Source of the DNA: a virus
Direction: 5' to 3' (one strand)
IMG/VR virus record: IMGVR_UViG_3300036944_001650
Coordinates: 1-35,679 of that record
Length of the DNA stretch: 35,679 nucleotides
Shown: positions 1-7,253 of the stretch, piece after piece
Position numbering within the stretch: position 1 is the stretch's first letter
Layout of the letters: every line of letters starts with the position of its first letter
The notes under the pieces: model-generated
What the model was told of the DNA's origin: nothing
Database searches by the model: none
Seen by the model: the letters and a program-made list of their open reading frames with translations, nothing else
Translations under genes and position numbers: made by a program

Positions 1-1343
1 GCGGAAGCGGCGAGTGCGTCGACTGCCGAGCGGGCATCGTCAGACCGATCGGCAAACACGCGGCCGGGGTCCGGCGCGGCCAAGGCCGAGAGTGCGCCGA
101 CTGCCGGCCGGGCCGGGGCAGTGTCGCGTTCGAGAGGAATGGCCATCCGCTTTGAAAGGGTCTTGATTCCATCGTCGGTCACGCGGATGCCGGCGTCACG
201 GAGCGACTTGAGGAGGTCGCCGGTGATGTCCAGCTCGGCAATGTCGTCGCCACCCCACGAGATCCGTGGCGGATCGACGGGCCATCCATTCAGCGAGCAG
301 AGTTCGGAAATGAGCTGGGTGCGGATCGTGGCGGCCAGGCGGATGGCATCGAACTGCCGGATGTCATCGCGGACCTCGCCCTGCTCTTTGCCGATGCTGC
401 TGCCAAGGCCGGTCGACTGAGCCTCGGCCGAAGTGGTCTGGCCGAGGATGATCTTCGAGATCTCCTTGTTCGCGGTGGAGTGAAACTGCTCGAAGGCGTC
501 GCCGCTCTGGCTGGTGTTTGCCTGGTGAATTTTGACCGAGGCATCGTCCGGCACGGCGATCCCGAAAAGACGGGTCGCGGCGCTGAAGGCGCGTTCGAGC
601 AGGAAGCGGGACTGGTCGTCGTCCTTGTTGTAGGTGCCTTCCAGGAAAGGCGCGCCGAAGCGTTCCAGGTTCCGGACCCACCAGTCGCGATCCTGGACGG
701 CGAACAGCCACCAGAACAAGACGGCGCGCATCGGGCCTCCCCAGGTGTCGGGGGTGCTGGTGAGGAGATGGCCGCGGTGGACGATGTAGCGGAGAGGGGT
801 CGGCTCGTGATGGGTGCCGAGGAGCTGGCCGTCGGTGCCGGTGTCGCGGATCCGCAGGCAGCCGGTCGAGTAATCGAGCAGGCGGTAAGGCACCGGACGC
901 AGCTCGGCGAGTTCATAGCGCCAGCCCGGCCGGTCGGACGGCTTCCAGATTTTTTCCACCACGGCAACCGGCAAAAGGGTCGAGTCCAGCAGGTGGACCA
1001 TGGCGTCAAACCACGAGGTTAGACCTTCCAAGTGTCTGCCAACCGCGGCCGCGACGGTGGTTTCCAAGGTGACGTTCTCATTCGCCGCGGTCACGGTCTG
1101 GGCATTGCCGATGACCGCCAGCTTGCGGGTGCCGAACTGCGCCTGGGTGTGGCCATGGCCGGCGATCACGTCGCGGGACAGCGCGAAGAAATCGTCCATG
1201 TTCCCCGACTCGGCGGAGCGGAGGACACCGGAAAGCCGCCCGGCATCCATGGTCTGGGCGATGGCGGAAAGTTCGTAACGGGAGCCGAGCAAGGCACCGC
1301 GCTTCACGGGCTTCCGGCGGAGGAGGAGGTCGAGGAGGTTCAT
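1..1343 (-). CDS. Portal protein, Mu gp29-like (DUF935), 3' end outside window
   Basis: Forms the dodecameric ring at the capsid vertex through which DNA is packaged and ejected. The reading frame opens with ATG at 1343, overlaps the terminase nuclease stop (ATGA), and stays open for 447 codons to the left edge, so the C terminus is missing. Translation gives a DUF935-like core: an N-terminal stretch LSAIAQTMDAGRLSGV, a WWLFAVQDRDWWVRNLERFG stretch in the middle, and a late segment IILGQTTSAEAQSTGLGSSI followed by the RDDIRQFDAIRLAATIRTQL helix typical of the family. DUF935 portals are usually around 500 residues, so little should be missing. The visible tail is Ala/Asp-rich with a degenerate internal repeat. 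It is transcribed leftward with terminase, whereas its usual partner gpF is on the opposite strand about 15 kb away. Confidence 0.85.
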   Translation of the reverse strand, partial: MNLLDLLLRRKPVKRGALLGSRYELSAIAQTMDAGRLSGVLRSAESGNMDDFFALSRDVIAGHGHTQAQFGTRKLAVIGNAQTVTAANENVTLETTVAAAVGRHLEGLTSWFDAMVHLLDSTLLPVAVVEKIWKPSDRPGWRYELAELRPVPYRLLDYSTGCLRIRDTGTDGQLLGTHHEPTPLRYIVHRGHLLTSTPDTWGGPMRAVLFWWLFAVQDRDWWVRNLERFGAPFLEGTYNKDDDQSRFLLERAFSAATRLFGIAVPDDASVKIHQANTSQSGDAFEQFHSTANKEISKIILGQTTSAEAQSTGLGSSIGKEQGEVRDDIRQFDAIRLAATIRTQLISELCSLNGWPVDPPRISWGGDDIAELDITGDLLKSLRDAGIRVTDDGIKTLSKRMAIPLERDTAPARPAVGALSALAAPDPGRVFADRSDDARSAVDALAAS

Positions 1344-2062
1344 GAGCTGAGGTTGTTTCGAGCTTCGCCGGGGACGCCGAAGCGGAGCTGGCGGCGGGCC
1401 AGGGTGACCAGGCGGTCGTCGCGGACAGACTTCCCGCCGCTGCCACCGACTTGCATCGCGGAGATTCCCCGCGCGTCGTGCTTGCCACCGCGGAGGTGCG
1501 ACCAAAGGGCCAGCTTCCCGCTGTCGAAGGTGTCGCCGTGGTTCCCCTCGTCGTCCAGATCGGTGGCGAAGCCGCCGGCGTGGTTCTTTACGAGACGGTG
1601 GTCCTTGATCAACCACTCGCCGCCGGGCAGCGACATCCGCTGGTCCTCGAAAGCCGAGACGTAGAGCTGCCCCAGAAGGGTCTTGTAAGAGAACTTCTCG
1701 CCCTGCCAGACGATGGTCTCGCCGGAGACGATGAGATGCACGGGAAGGTGCTTCCGCATCCGCTTCTTCACGTTCTGGGCATGGTAGCGCTCGTTGCTCG
1801 CGTCCACGCAGAGGGATTCCAGGGAGCGGGCCGGCGCGCTGGTCAGGATCGTTTCCAGGGCGACCATCGCAGCCTCCGGATCGGCCGTCTTGAAACGGAC
1901 CACCAGGCGCTGCCAGTATTTTCCGCCCTGCGATTCGGTGACGGTGATCGAGCTGGGGTTGGACGTCTTCTTTTCCGTGGTCGCCACATCGTAGCCAATG
2001 CCCAGCCGGCCGCCAAGGAGGTGGCGGGTCCAGTCGGACGGGATGGCTTCGGAGGCGATCAT
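1340..2062 (-). CDS. Terminase large subunit, nuclease half (gp28-like C-terminal domain)
   Basis: Predicted RNase H-fold nuclease that cuts phage DNA at the start and end of headful packaging. It has 240 residues. Candidate metal-binding acidic residues are D25 in GIGYDVAT, D87 in LCVDAS and D177/D180 in HGDTFDSGKLAL, in the order expected for terminase nucleases. The ATG lies one base after the stop of the ATPase gene (TGA-G-ATG), in a different frame. In most phages the two domains are one polypeptide of roughly 500-550 residues; here they are separate frames. Translational re-initiation could make both halves, or a one-base indel may have split one gene. Its stop overlaps the portal start. 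Confidence 0.82.
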   Translation of the reverse strand: MIASEAIPSDWTRHLLGGRLGIGYDVATTEKKTSNPSSITVTESQGGKYWQRLVVRFKTADPEAAMVALETILTSAPARSLESLCVDASNERYHAQNVKKRMRKHLPVHLIVSGETIVWQGEKFSYKTLLGQLYVSAFEDQRMSLPGGEWLIKDHRLVKNHAGGFATDLDDEGNHGDTFDSGKLALWSHLRGGKHDARGISAMQVGGSGGKSVRDDRLVTLARRQLRFGVPGEARNNLSS

Positions 2063-2063
2063 C

Positions 2064-2963
2064 TCAGGCGGCTTTCAGCGGTTCGGAAAGGTCGATGCCG
2101 GTGCCGGCGTCCATGCCGAGCTGCTGCGCGGCGATGAGCAGGTGCCGGGGAATGGCGGCGCTGCCGCCGGTCAGGAACTTGAGCAGGTAATTGCGGTCGA
2201 AGGCCGGCTTGTTCATTGCCAAAGCGCGGGCCTCGTCGATCGTCACCGGCTCGCCGCTCCGCGGATGGTAGAGAGGCACGCCGGCCAGCTCGGCGTCGTA
2301 GGCATCCACCCGGTGGACCTGGTAGCCGCTCTCGGTCTCGTACCAATTCCCGCGGATATTCACCGGGAACTCCCGGTTGCCCGGATTCAGGATCTCGTGG
2401 CTGCTGTGGCTGTCATCAGCCGGCGGCGTAGTCGCCATGATCATCATCCAGTCCGGGCGGCGGGAGATGATCGGCTCGACCGCGTCCCACACGCCGTCGA
2501 AGTCCGGCCAGAAGCCGATCTCGTCGCCGAAGACATCGCCGGAGAATCCGCGCGCGGTCATCGGGTTCGGCGCGATGACCCGGCTCCGGCTGTAGCTGGT
2601 GCGGCTGTGCCAGATCTTCACCTCCAGCTTGGACGCCTCGAACAGCTCGGCGACATCGTCGATCCCCAGGCCGTCCATGTTGGAGGTGAGCTTCTGGCCT
2701 TTGACCTCGGCGGCCTTGCGGAAGCGCTCAAGCAGGATGTTCCAGATCGCGGCTTCCTTGAGGATGTTTTCCTGTCCCATCAGGATCGAGGCGGAGACGA
2801 AAAAGACCGAGTGGTCGCGGATCGCCATCATGCGGTCGATGGCCTTGGCCCCCAGCGTGAAGCTCTTCCCGAGCTGCCGGCGCCAGACCATGAAGAACAC
2901 ACGCAGCCGCGAGAGGAAGACTTCCTCTTGCGGCGACAGGAACTTGATCAGCGGTTCGGACAT
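2064..2963 (-). CDS. Terminase large subunit, ATPase half (gp28-like N-terminal domain)
   Basis: Predicted packaging motor ATPase. The preferred start is ATG 2963, five bases after the previous stop, giving 299 residues; a longer reading to 3062 overlaps the upstream gene and is less likely. It carries a terminase-style Walker A (RRQLGKSFT, residues 28-36, K33), a Walker B with catalytic Glu (VFGDEIGFW, D147 E148) and a coupling motif MATTPP near 177-182. No nuclease residues follow: the frame stops at 2064, exactly between the ATPase and nuclease domains. The nuclease continues in the next frame, so the pair together equal one terminase. Confidence 0.85.
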   Translation of the reverse strand: MSEPLIKFLSPQEEVFLSRLRVFFMVWRRQLGKSFTLGAKAIDRMMAIRDHSVFFVSASILMGQENILKEAAIWNILLERFRKAAEVKGQKLTSNMDGLGIDDVAELFEASKLEVKIWHSRTSYSRSRVIAPNPMTARGFSGDVFGDEIGFWPDFDGVWDAVEPIISRRPDWMMIMATTPPADDSHSSHEILNPGNREFPVNIRGNWYETESGYQVHRVDAYDAELAGVPLYHPRSGEPVTIDEARALAMNKPAFDRNYLLKFLTGGSAAIPRHLLIAAQQLGMDAGTGIDLSEPLKAA

Positions 2964-2967
2964 GAGC

Positions 2968-3165
2968 TCAGTAGGGTGGATCGGCCTCGGCCGGCGCGGC
3001 TTCCAGGGCGGCGGCTTTTTCGTGCGCCTGGGAAAGCCGGTTGAGGTCGATCGCGTGGTCACACGCCTCGGCGCGCCGGTCTTTCGGCAGATGGCAAAGG
3101 CGGACCATTTGGGAGATGAATTCGGCGGCCTTGCGGGTGATGTCCTGGGCTTCGGTGGAGGTCAT
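2968..3165 (-). CDS. Small conserved-position phage protein, unknown (65 aa)
   Basis: A 65-residue, largely helical protein with charged N and Ala/Glu-rich C termini (TSTEAQDITRKAAEFISQMV at the start). Its ATG overlaps the upstream stop (ATGA) and its stop lies four bases before the terminase ATPase start, so it is tightly embedded in the packaging operon. Mu-like phages often have small genes between the gp25 and gp28 equivalents; a small-terminase or packaging accessory role is possible from position only. I recognise no family. Confidence 0.6.
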   Translation of the reverse strand: MTSTEAQDITRKAAEFISQMVRLCHLPKDRRAEACDHAIDLNRLSQAHEKAAALEAAPAEADPPY

Positions 3166-3521
3166 GAGCGTCGGATGCGGGGGCGGGCGGTGGTGGTCAC
3201 GTCCTCCGCGACCAAGGGGGCGGGGTTCCGGTGGCCGCAGTTACTACAGTTCCAGTATTCATCGGCCGCCTGCGCGACGATGCCGTAGCAATTCCCGCAG
3301 CCGCCGCACTCGCCGGCAAAGCCGTGGACGGTCGCTCCGCTCATCTTCGCCAGCGCGCGGCCGTGGTGGATCCAGCCGATGTTCATGCCATGGAGCACGC
3401 CACGGTGCCGGGCACGGGACACCGCGGCGGCGGCTTCGCGCCGCTGGCGGGGAACGTCGATGAAGACGAGCCACGCGGACAAGGCGAGGGCCGGGGCGGT
3501 GATGAGCAAAAAGGCGATCAT
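3162..3521 (-). CDS. Membrane-anchored zinc-ribbon protein, unknown role (119 aa)
   Basis: The start ATG 3521 overlaps the preceding stop and gives 119 residues. The first 20 or so residues form a hydrophobic helix (MIAFLLITAPALALSAWLVF) followed by an Arg-rich stretch, so it is probably a single-pass inner-membrane protein. The second half has cysteine pairs in a zinc-ribbon arrangement: CGGCGNC around residues 73-79 and YWNCSNCGHRN around 91-101. It lies between the gp27-like gene and the small gene before terminase. The operon mixes packaging and lysis genes, so its function cannot be assigned from context. A longer in-frame opening up to 3797 exists but reads through the upstream gene and is rejected. 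Confidence 0.6.
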   Translation of the reverse strand: MIAFLLITAPALALSAWLVFIDVPRQRREAAAAVSRARHRGVLHGMNIGWIHHGRALAKMSGATVHGFAGECGGCGNCYGIVAQAADEYWNCSNCGHRNPAPLVAEDVTTTARPRIRRS

Positions 3522-4207
3522 GGGGCGGCGGGGTTGGGGTTCGGGTGGCCGGTGCCGAAAAGGAGCTGACGGAGATCCGCCATGACGACTTCCTTGGACT
3601 TGCCGCTGTCCAGGATGGCGGCGGCCTCCGGCGTCCGCGCCCATTCGAGAAACTTGGACACCGTCTGGCTTTCGAACTTCTCGCGGTCGAGCTGCTGGGC
3701 CTGTTCCTTCAACCGCACCTTCTTCTTGTCGAGTTCCAGCCGGCCGCGTGCCGCCGCGCCCTTCTGGAGGCTGCCGACCGCGTTGGCCACGGAGCATAGG
3801 CCTTCCAGCGGGTCTTTCTCGGCGTCATCGCTGCCGCCGGTGACGACCAGGTTGCCGACCGTCTCCAGCGCTTCCAGGATGTTCCCGGCGATGATGGCCG
3901 CGGCGCCGTCCGCGATGCTGCCGCCGGACTTGGCCACCTTCACGGCGAAGCTGGTGAGCGTCTTGAGGTGCTCGGATTTCTCGTTGCGGCCGATCCAGTC
4001 GCGGTAGCCGCCCATCCGCCATTGCGATAGGTTTTCCGCGGAAGCCGGCACGCCTTCGAAGTGCGCTTCCCAGATCCGGACGGCTTCCGGCTCGGCATTC
4101 AGCCAGGCGAGCAGCGTTCCGGAAGTCTCCCCGTCGAGCAGGCGACGGTTGATCTCCTCCCGCAGCGAGTGGGGGAGCCGCGCGATTTTTCCGGTGCGGG
4201 TGGCCAT
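3518..4207 (-). CDS. Mu gp27-like protein (DUF3486-type), putative small terminase
   Basis: A 229-residue protein whose first 65 residues match the pattern of Mu gp27/DUF3486 proteins: GKIARLPHSLREEINRRLLD, then an LLAWLN segment, then LSQWRMGGYRDW, which reads as a helix-turn-helix-like unit. The remainder is helical with a Lys/Glu/Gln-rich coiled-coil region near residues 150-190 (LELDKKKVRLKEQAQQLDRE). In Mu-like phages this gene sits directly before the terminase large subunit and is thought to be the small terminase or a packaging regulator. Here it is separated from terminase by two small genes, all overlapping by ATGA. The family call rests on the N-terminal pattern and position. Confidence 0.7.
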   Translation of the reverse strand: MATRTGKIARLPHSLREEINRRLLDGETSGTLLAWLNAEPEAVRIWEAHFEGVPASAENLSQWRMGGYRDWIGRNEKSEHLKTLTSFAVKVAKSGGSIADGAAAIIAGNILEALETVGNLVVTGGSDDAEKDPLEGLCSVANAVGSLQKGAAARGRLELDKKKVRLKEQAQQLDREKFESQTVSKFLEWARTPEAAAILDSGKSKEVVMADLRQLLFGTGHPNPNPAAP

Positions 4208-4297
4208 GGATTGTTAGAGAGGGGTTCCCGCGGACGCTGAAGGCGACTTATCAGGTCGAGCCCGGCCTCGCAGTGCGGGCCGTCCGCGGGAAAAGGT

Positions 4298-4402
4298 TTA
4301 CCAATAAGGCCAGTCGCCATCGTCATCATCGTCGCTGGCGATCATCCAAAAGGCGGCGATCACGATGGCGGCGAAGGCGGCAACGATGAGGAAGGTGGTC
4401 AT
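4298..4402 (-). CDS. Tiny membrane protein with acidic tail (34 aa)
   Basis: This is a short frame starting at ATG 4402, which overlaps the endolysin stop (ATGA). It encodes MTTFLIVAAFAAIVIAAF followed by a run of aspartates and WPYW. One transmembrane helix with a short acidic cytoplasmic or periplasmic tail fits a lysis accessory peptide such as an antiholin or spanin-like factor, but this is inference. The overlap with the endolysin, the long hydrophobic run and the good length of the helix (about 19 residues) are the support. About 90 bases without a gene follow, before the gp27-like ATG at 4207. Confidence 0.5.
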   Translation of the reverse strand: MTTFLIVAAFAAIVIAAFWMIASDDDDDGDWPYW

Positions 4403-4998
4403 ACGTGGCGGGAGCTGTTGCCTTGGAGTCGGTCGAGGGAGCGCAGCCGGCGGATGCCGAGCAGTTTGCCGGGGTCGTACGCGGTGATGTTGACCTCGTT
4501 GTTCTGGTTGCCGCCGAGGAGGTAGAGCAGGTTCCGCTTCGCGTTGAAGTGCTCCAGAAAGGCGACGTGGCCTTTCCAGGAATTCGGATTCCCGCGCCAG
4601 AGCACCACCACGTCACCGGGCCGGGCATCGGCCAGGTTCACCGGCTGTCCGACATGAAGCCAGCTCCGCGCGTCCAGCTTCCCGGACGATTCGTAGCCGG
4701 CTTCTGCCGCGCAATAGTTGGCAAAGGACGAGCACCACGCCGTTTCGTCGTCATTGATCCAATTCGCCAGCCGGCGGTGCCAGCGGACGATCAAAGAATT
4801 GTGCTTGGAGCCCGGGATTTCCCGGACGCCGAGGTGCTGGCGGGCGATGCCGTAGGGGTCCGGCGCGGAAGGACCGGCGGAGGATAGACCGACCGCCGGC
4901 TGGACAGGAGCGCCGGCCGGAGAGGACGGACGGACGGCGCTCCCGCCGGTGGTGCCTTCCTTGCGGAAGAGGTTTCGAATCCAGGCGAAAAGGGTCAT
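4399..4998 (-). CDS. CHAP-domain endolysin
   Basis: Predicted peptidoglycan amidase/endopeptidase for host lysis, 199 residues. Residues 1-48 are a short hydrophobic/basic start (MTLFAWIRNLFRKE) and a Pro/Ala/Ser linker; the catalytic domain spans about 49-190. It contains the CHAP (NlpC/P60-like) Cys in AWCSSFANYC (C89), the His in WKGHVAFLEH (H144), and ARPGDVVVLWRG just before it, as in the TIGR02594 group of phage lysins. There is no cleaved signal peptide with a clear site; the N-terminal helix could act as a signal-anchor, or export may depend on the holin encoded just upstream. The downstream 34-residue membrane peptide overlaps its stop. Confidence 0.85.
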   Translation of the reverse strand: MTLFAWIRNLFRKEGTTGGSAVRPSSPAGAPVQPAVGLSSAGPSAPDPYGIARQHLGVREIPGSKHNSLIVRWHRRLANWINDDETAWCSSFANYCAAEAGYESSGKLDARSWLHVGQPVNLADARPGDVVVLWRGNPNSWKGHVAFLEHFNAKRNLLYLLGGNQNNEVNITAYDPGKLLGIRRLRSLDRLQGNSSRHV

Positions 4999-5010
4999 GG
5001 GCGGAAACGG

Positions 5011-5397
5011 TTATTTGGAGCCCTTGTCGTCGATCACGATGGCCCGCTCGATCAGCCGGTCCACGACGTGCGGGTCCGCCTTGAAGGTCCAGTCGCCGCT
5101 CGCGCTCAGCCCGGCCACGCAGCCGGTCAGGAGCTGGCTGCCCAGGATCACGGCCAGCAGCAGCAGCCAGGTGCCGCCGCTCTTGAAGGAGTCGTTGCGC
5201 AGGCCATCGTCCAGCAGGTCGCCGATGATGGTGGCGATCTTGCCGATGGTGATGACCGCCGGCAGCGCCAGGGTCAGGGCGGCGGCGACCTGGTCGGGGA
5301 CCAGGGGGAGGATCTCGGTGAGGTCCAGTCCGCCGATGAGGGTGCAGATGCCGGCGATGGCAGTCAGCCAGAGGAGGATGCGTTGTTTCCAGTTCAC
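5011..5397 (-). CDS. Holin-like membrane protein with internal lipobox
   Basis: A 128-residue protein starting at GTG 5397, immediately upstream of the endolysin. Hydrophobic segments lie near residues 6-23, 38-60 and 77-92, which fits a small phage holin. Unusually, the third segment ends in LLTGC (residues 89-93) and is followed by a polar tail, so it reads like a lipoprotein signal embedded in the chain (SGGTWLLLLAVILGSQLLTG then Cys). This might be a holin fused to an outer-spanin-like lipoprotein, or the Cys may be incidental. No SD is visible before the GTG. Confidence 0.6.
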   Translation of the reverse strand: MNWKQRILLWLTAIAGICTLIGGLDLTEILPLVPDQVAAALTLALPAVITIGKIATIIGDLLDDGLRNDSFKSGGTWLLLLAVILGSQLLTGCVAGLSASGDWTFKADPHVVDRLIERAIVIDDKGSK

Positions 5398-5438
5398 GGT
5401 GGGTAACGGGGTTCGGGTTGGTGGTCGGGCTTGGAGAT

Positions 5439-5699
5439 TCAGCGGCCGGCCTCGTGGTCGAGGATGCCTTTCGCGGTGATGCGGTAGTACTTCACCGGGC
5501 CGCCCATCGGATCATTGGACTCGTCGAGCTGGCCCAGGGTGGTCAGCACCGTGCATGCGGCCTGCACGTCGGCGGGCTCGCAGGGATTTTCCCGGTGCAT
5601 GAAGCGGTGGATCGTCTCCGCGCATTGGGAGACGGAAGGGCGCTCCGCGAGGTGGTGGCGGACGGCGCGTCGGAACTCGGCGATCTTGTGGGGAGCCAT
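5439..5699 (-). CDS. Small putative winged-helix protein, unknown (86 aa)
   Basis: An 86-residue protein. The sequence (AETIHRFMHRENPCEPADVQAACT, then LTTLGQL and KYYRITAKGILDHEAGR) has the helix-helix-wing layout of small winged-helix DNA-binding phage proteins, ending in the YRIT.KG pattern seen in such folds. It sits between the coiled-coil membrane protein and the holin-like gene, at about the place where Mu-like phages carry a similar small gene before gp27. Assignment to DNA binding is inference from the pattern. Confidence 0.6.
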   Translation of the reverse strand: MAPHKIAEFRRAVRHHLAERPSVSQCAETIHRFMHRENPCEPADVQAACTVLTTLGQLDESNDPMGGPVKYYRITAKGILDHEAGR

Positions 5700-5717
5700 G
5701 GGCGGGATGAAAAATCT

Positions 5718-6122
5718 TCAGGAGGCCTTGGTGTCGGCTGCCGGGGCAGGCACCACGGGCAGGCGGGCGGAGAGCTGGCCTTCCAGCCGGCCCAGGCTGC
5801 GGGCCATGTCGTTGACCAGGTTCCCGAGCGTACGCTCCATCTGGGTCATCCGGTGGTCGATCTGGCCGAAGCCGTCGTGAAGCTGCCGTTCCACCCCGTC
5901 GATCTCGTCCTTCACGCGGGCTTCCACCGCCGCGAGTTCGTTCTTCGTCGCGTAGGTCTCGTGGTCCGGCACCGGCTTCTTCAGCTTGTGCCAGATGCTC
6001 ACCGCCTTCTCCGCCGCCACGGCTACGGCGAATAATCCGAGGGCCAGCAGACCGATCAGCGTCGTGTGCTGGGGCAGCGGCCCGGCGGCGGAAACTTCAG
6101 CGAGGAAAGCGGCAACGCACAT
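5718..6122 (-). CDS. Membrane protein with long coiled coil (DUF2730-like)
   Basis: ATG 6122 is preferred (134 residues); a longer opening from 6182 would read through the hairpin at 6157-6180. The N terminus has a hydrophobic start and one clear transmembrane helix (TLIGLLALGLFAVAVAAEKA), followed by KLKKPVPDHETYATKNEL and about 60 residues of heptad-like coiled coil (VEARVKDEIDGVERQL onward) to a Pro/Ala tail. This layout matches DUF2730-type proteins of Mu-like phages and also inner spanins (Rz). It is the first gene of the leftward late operon, starting about 35 bases after the terminator of the repressor operon, so its promoter must overlap or lie just upstream of that terminator. Confidence 0.65.
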   Translation of the reverse strand: MCVAAFLAEVSAAGPLPQHTTLIGLLALGLFAVAVAAEKAVSIWHKLKKPVPDHETYATKNELAAVEARVKDEIDGVERQLHDGFGQIDHRMTQMERTLGNLVNDMARSLGRLEGQLSARLPVVPAPAADTKAS

Positions 6123-6156
6123 GCTGCCGGCACGCTGGGACGCGGGCAAAAAAACA

Positions 6157-6180
6157 GCCACCCGCGGTGGCGCGGGTGGC
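6157..6180 (-). terminator. Intrinsic terminator, copy 1 of a repeated 24-nt palindrome
   Basis: On the minus strand the arms GCCACCCGCG and CGCGGGTGGC pair over a four-base loop and are followed by TGTTTTTTTG. The stem plus T-run is a good rho-independent terminator for the repressor-nuclease-membrane protein operon, 40 bases after its last stop. The same 24 nt occur at 22219 and 28186. Confidence 0.75.
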
Positions 6181-6220
6181 ATGGTGGGGGTGTCTTCTTA
6201 CCGGAAGACAGTCGGGTCAT

Positions 6221-6397
6221 TTACTTCGGAGGGCCGACTTTCGGAGGGTCGAGCTTGGCCACCAGACAGACCACCAAGGCTGGTGCCATGGCCGCGGTCA
6301 TCAGCTTCCAGCCGGAGTTTCCGCGGCCCCATCCCCATACGATCATGAGCCCCGCGGGAACAGCCAGCAGCAAGGCGAGAAGATAGGTCGGCTTCAT
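6221..6397 (-). CDS. Small membrane protein in repressor operon (58 aa)
   Basis: This frame has an ATG at 6397 that overlaps the stop of the nuclease-like gene (ATGA). The product begins MKPTYLLALLLAVPAGLMIV and contains a second hydrophobic segment near residues 33-47 (MTAAMAPALVVCLVA), ending in a Pro/Lys tail (DPPKVGPPK). Two transmembrane helices, or a signal peptide plus one helix, are likely. As the last gene before the terminator it would be expressed with the repressor in the lysogen. A role in superinfection exclusion with its neighbour is speculation from position. Confidence 0.6.
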   Translation of the reverse strand: MKPTYLLALLLAVPAGLMIVWGWGRGNSGWKLMTAAMAPALVVCLVAKLDPPKVGPPK

Positions 6398-7251
6398 GGG
6401 TCGCTTGCCTCCTCGGCGGCTGGGCTGGAAAGGTCGATCACCGGATCCGCCGGCACGCTCGTCGTGATGACCGGCTCCGGACTCGCGGAGCTAGCCTTCT
6501 TCGCGGCTTCCCTGGCCAGCTTGCCGCCGGCCTTCTTGATCCGGGCGGCGGCGGCGCTCACGCTGTCACCTTCCAGCACCTCGCGCTTGAGCACGCCTTT
6601 CTGCATCATCTGGGTCAGCTCTTCCACGCTGACCTTGATGTCCGGGAAGAGTTTGCGGATCTCACGCCGCAAGGTGGAGACCACGCTCTCCTGCATCAGC
6701 ACCTGCGCCACCGTGTAGGGATTCAGGATCGACGCGTGCTGGTGGTAGAGGTTCATCGCGTCGGTCGAAAGGCCCTCCCGCGAGAAGAGGAATATCCGCC
6801 GCTGGTCTTCGTCGGAGCGCGTTCCAAGCGTCAGGAAGTCGATGCTCACCACTTCCTCCGCATCGACCGGCTGGCCAAACTTGATGCGGTAAAGCCGCCA
6901 TTGCACGGCATTGGTCAGGATCACCCATTCCACGCCCTGGTGGACCGCGTAGTTGATCGCCTGACGGATGTGGGAATCGTTGAGATTTACGCCGGCCGCC
7001 TTGACCTCGATCAGATAGCGGATCTTGGAGTCGATCTTCACCGCCAGGTCGCAGAAGGTCCCGCGGATCTGCTGCTCGCTGGTCAGTTCGGAGTATTTGT
7101 CGAAGCCGAACACGTCCGCCAGGATGTCCTTTACCAAGGTGACGGTGTCGGCTTCGGAGACGTCGCGGATCCGGTGGGATTCGGCGATTTTCTGGTAGTT
7201 CTTGAGGCTCGCGGTGGCCCGTTCGATCAGTTTTTTCGGTATGCTGAACAT
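6394..7251 (-). CDS. HsdR N-terminal-like PD-(D/E)XK protein in the lysogeny operon
   Basis: A 285-residue protein; ATG 7251 is chosen (three bases past the repressor stop) over an overlapping TTG at 7257. Residues about 20-130 match the type I restriction subunit R N-terminal nuclease fold: E35 in an early helix, D68 in TFCDLAVKI, E82-V-K84 in YLIEVKA, and the QxxxY motif Q97-Y101 (HIRQAINYAVHQGVEWVILT). No helicase domain follows. The C-terminal third is helical then Lys/Ala/Pro-rich and low complexity. It is cotranscribed with the repressor, so it is probably made in the lysogen. Nuclease activity is plausible since the motif is complete; whether it attacks other phages is inference. Confidence 0.75.
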   Translation of the reverse strand: MFSIPKKLIERATASLKNYQKIAESHRIRDVSEADTVTLVKDILADVFGFDKYSELTSEQQIRGTFCDLAVKIDSKIRYLIEVKAAGVNLNDSHIRQAINYAVHQGVEWVILTNAVQWRLYRIKFGQPVDAEEVVSIDFLTLGTRSDEDQRRIFLFSREGLSTDAMNLYHQHASILNPYTVAQVLMQESVVSTLRREIRKLFPDIKVSVEELTQMMQKGVLKREVLEGDSVSAAAARIKKAGGKLAREAAKKASSASPEPVITTSVPADPVIDLSSPAAEEASDP

Positions 7252-7253
7252 GG

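Noticed and set aside
6-118. Degenerate repeat in the visible C-terminal end of the portal (GCGGCGAGTGCGTCGACTGC and a related copy about 80 bases on)
   Set aside because: It only reflects an Ala/Ser/Asp-rich repeated protein tail; too imperfect for a regulatory or recombination site.
290-1009. Open frames on both strands in the first kilobase
   Set aside because: They overlap the portal frame, which is continuous from 1343 to the edge and has DUF935 features.
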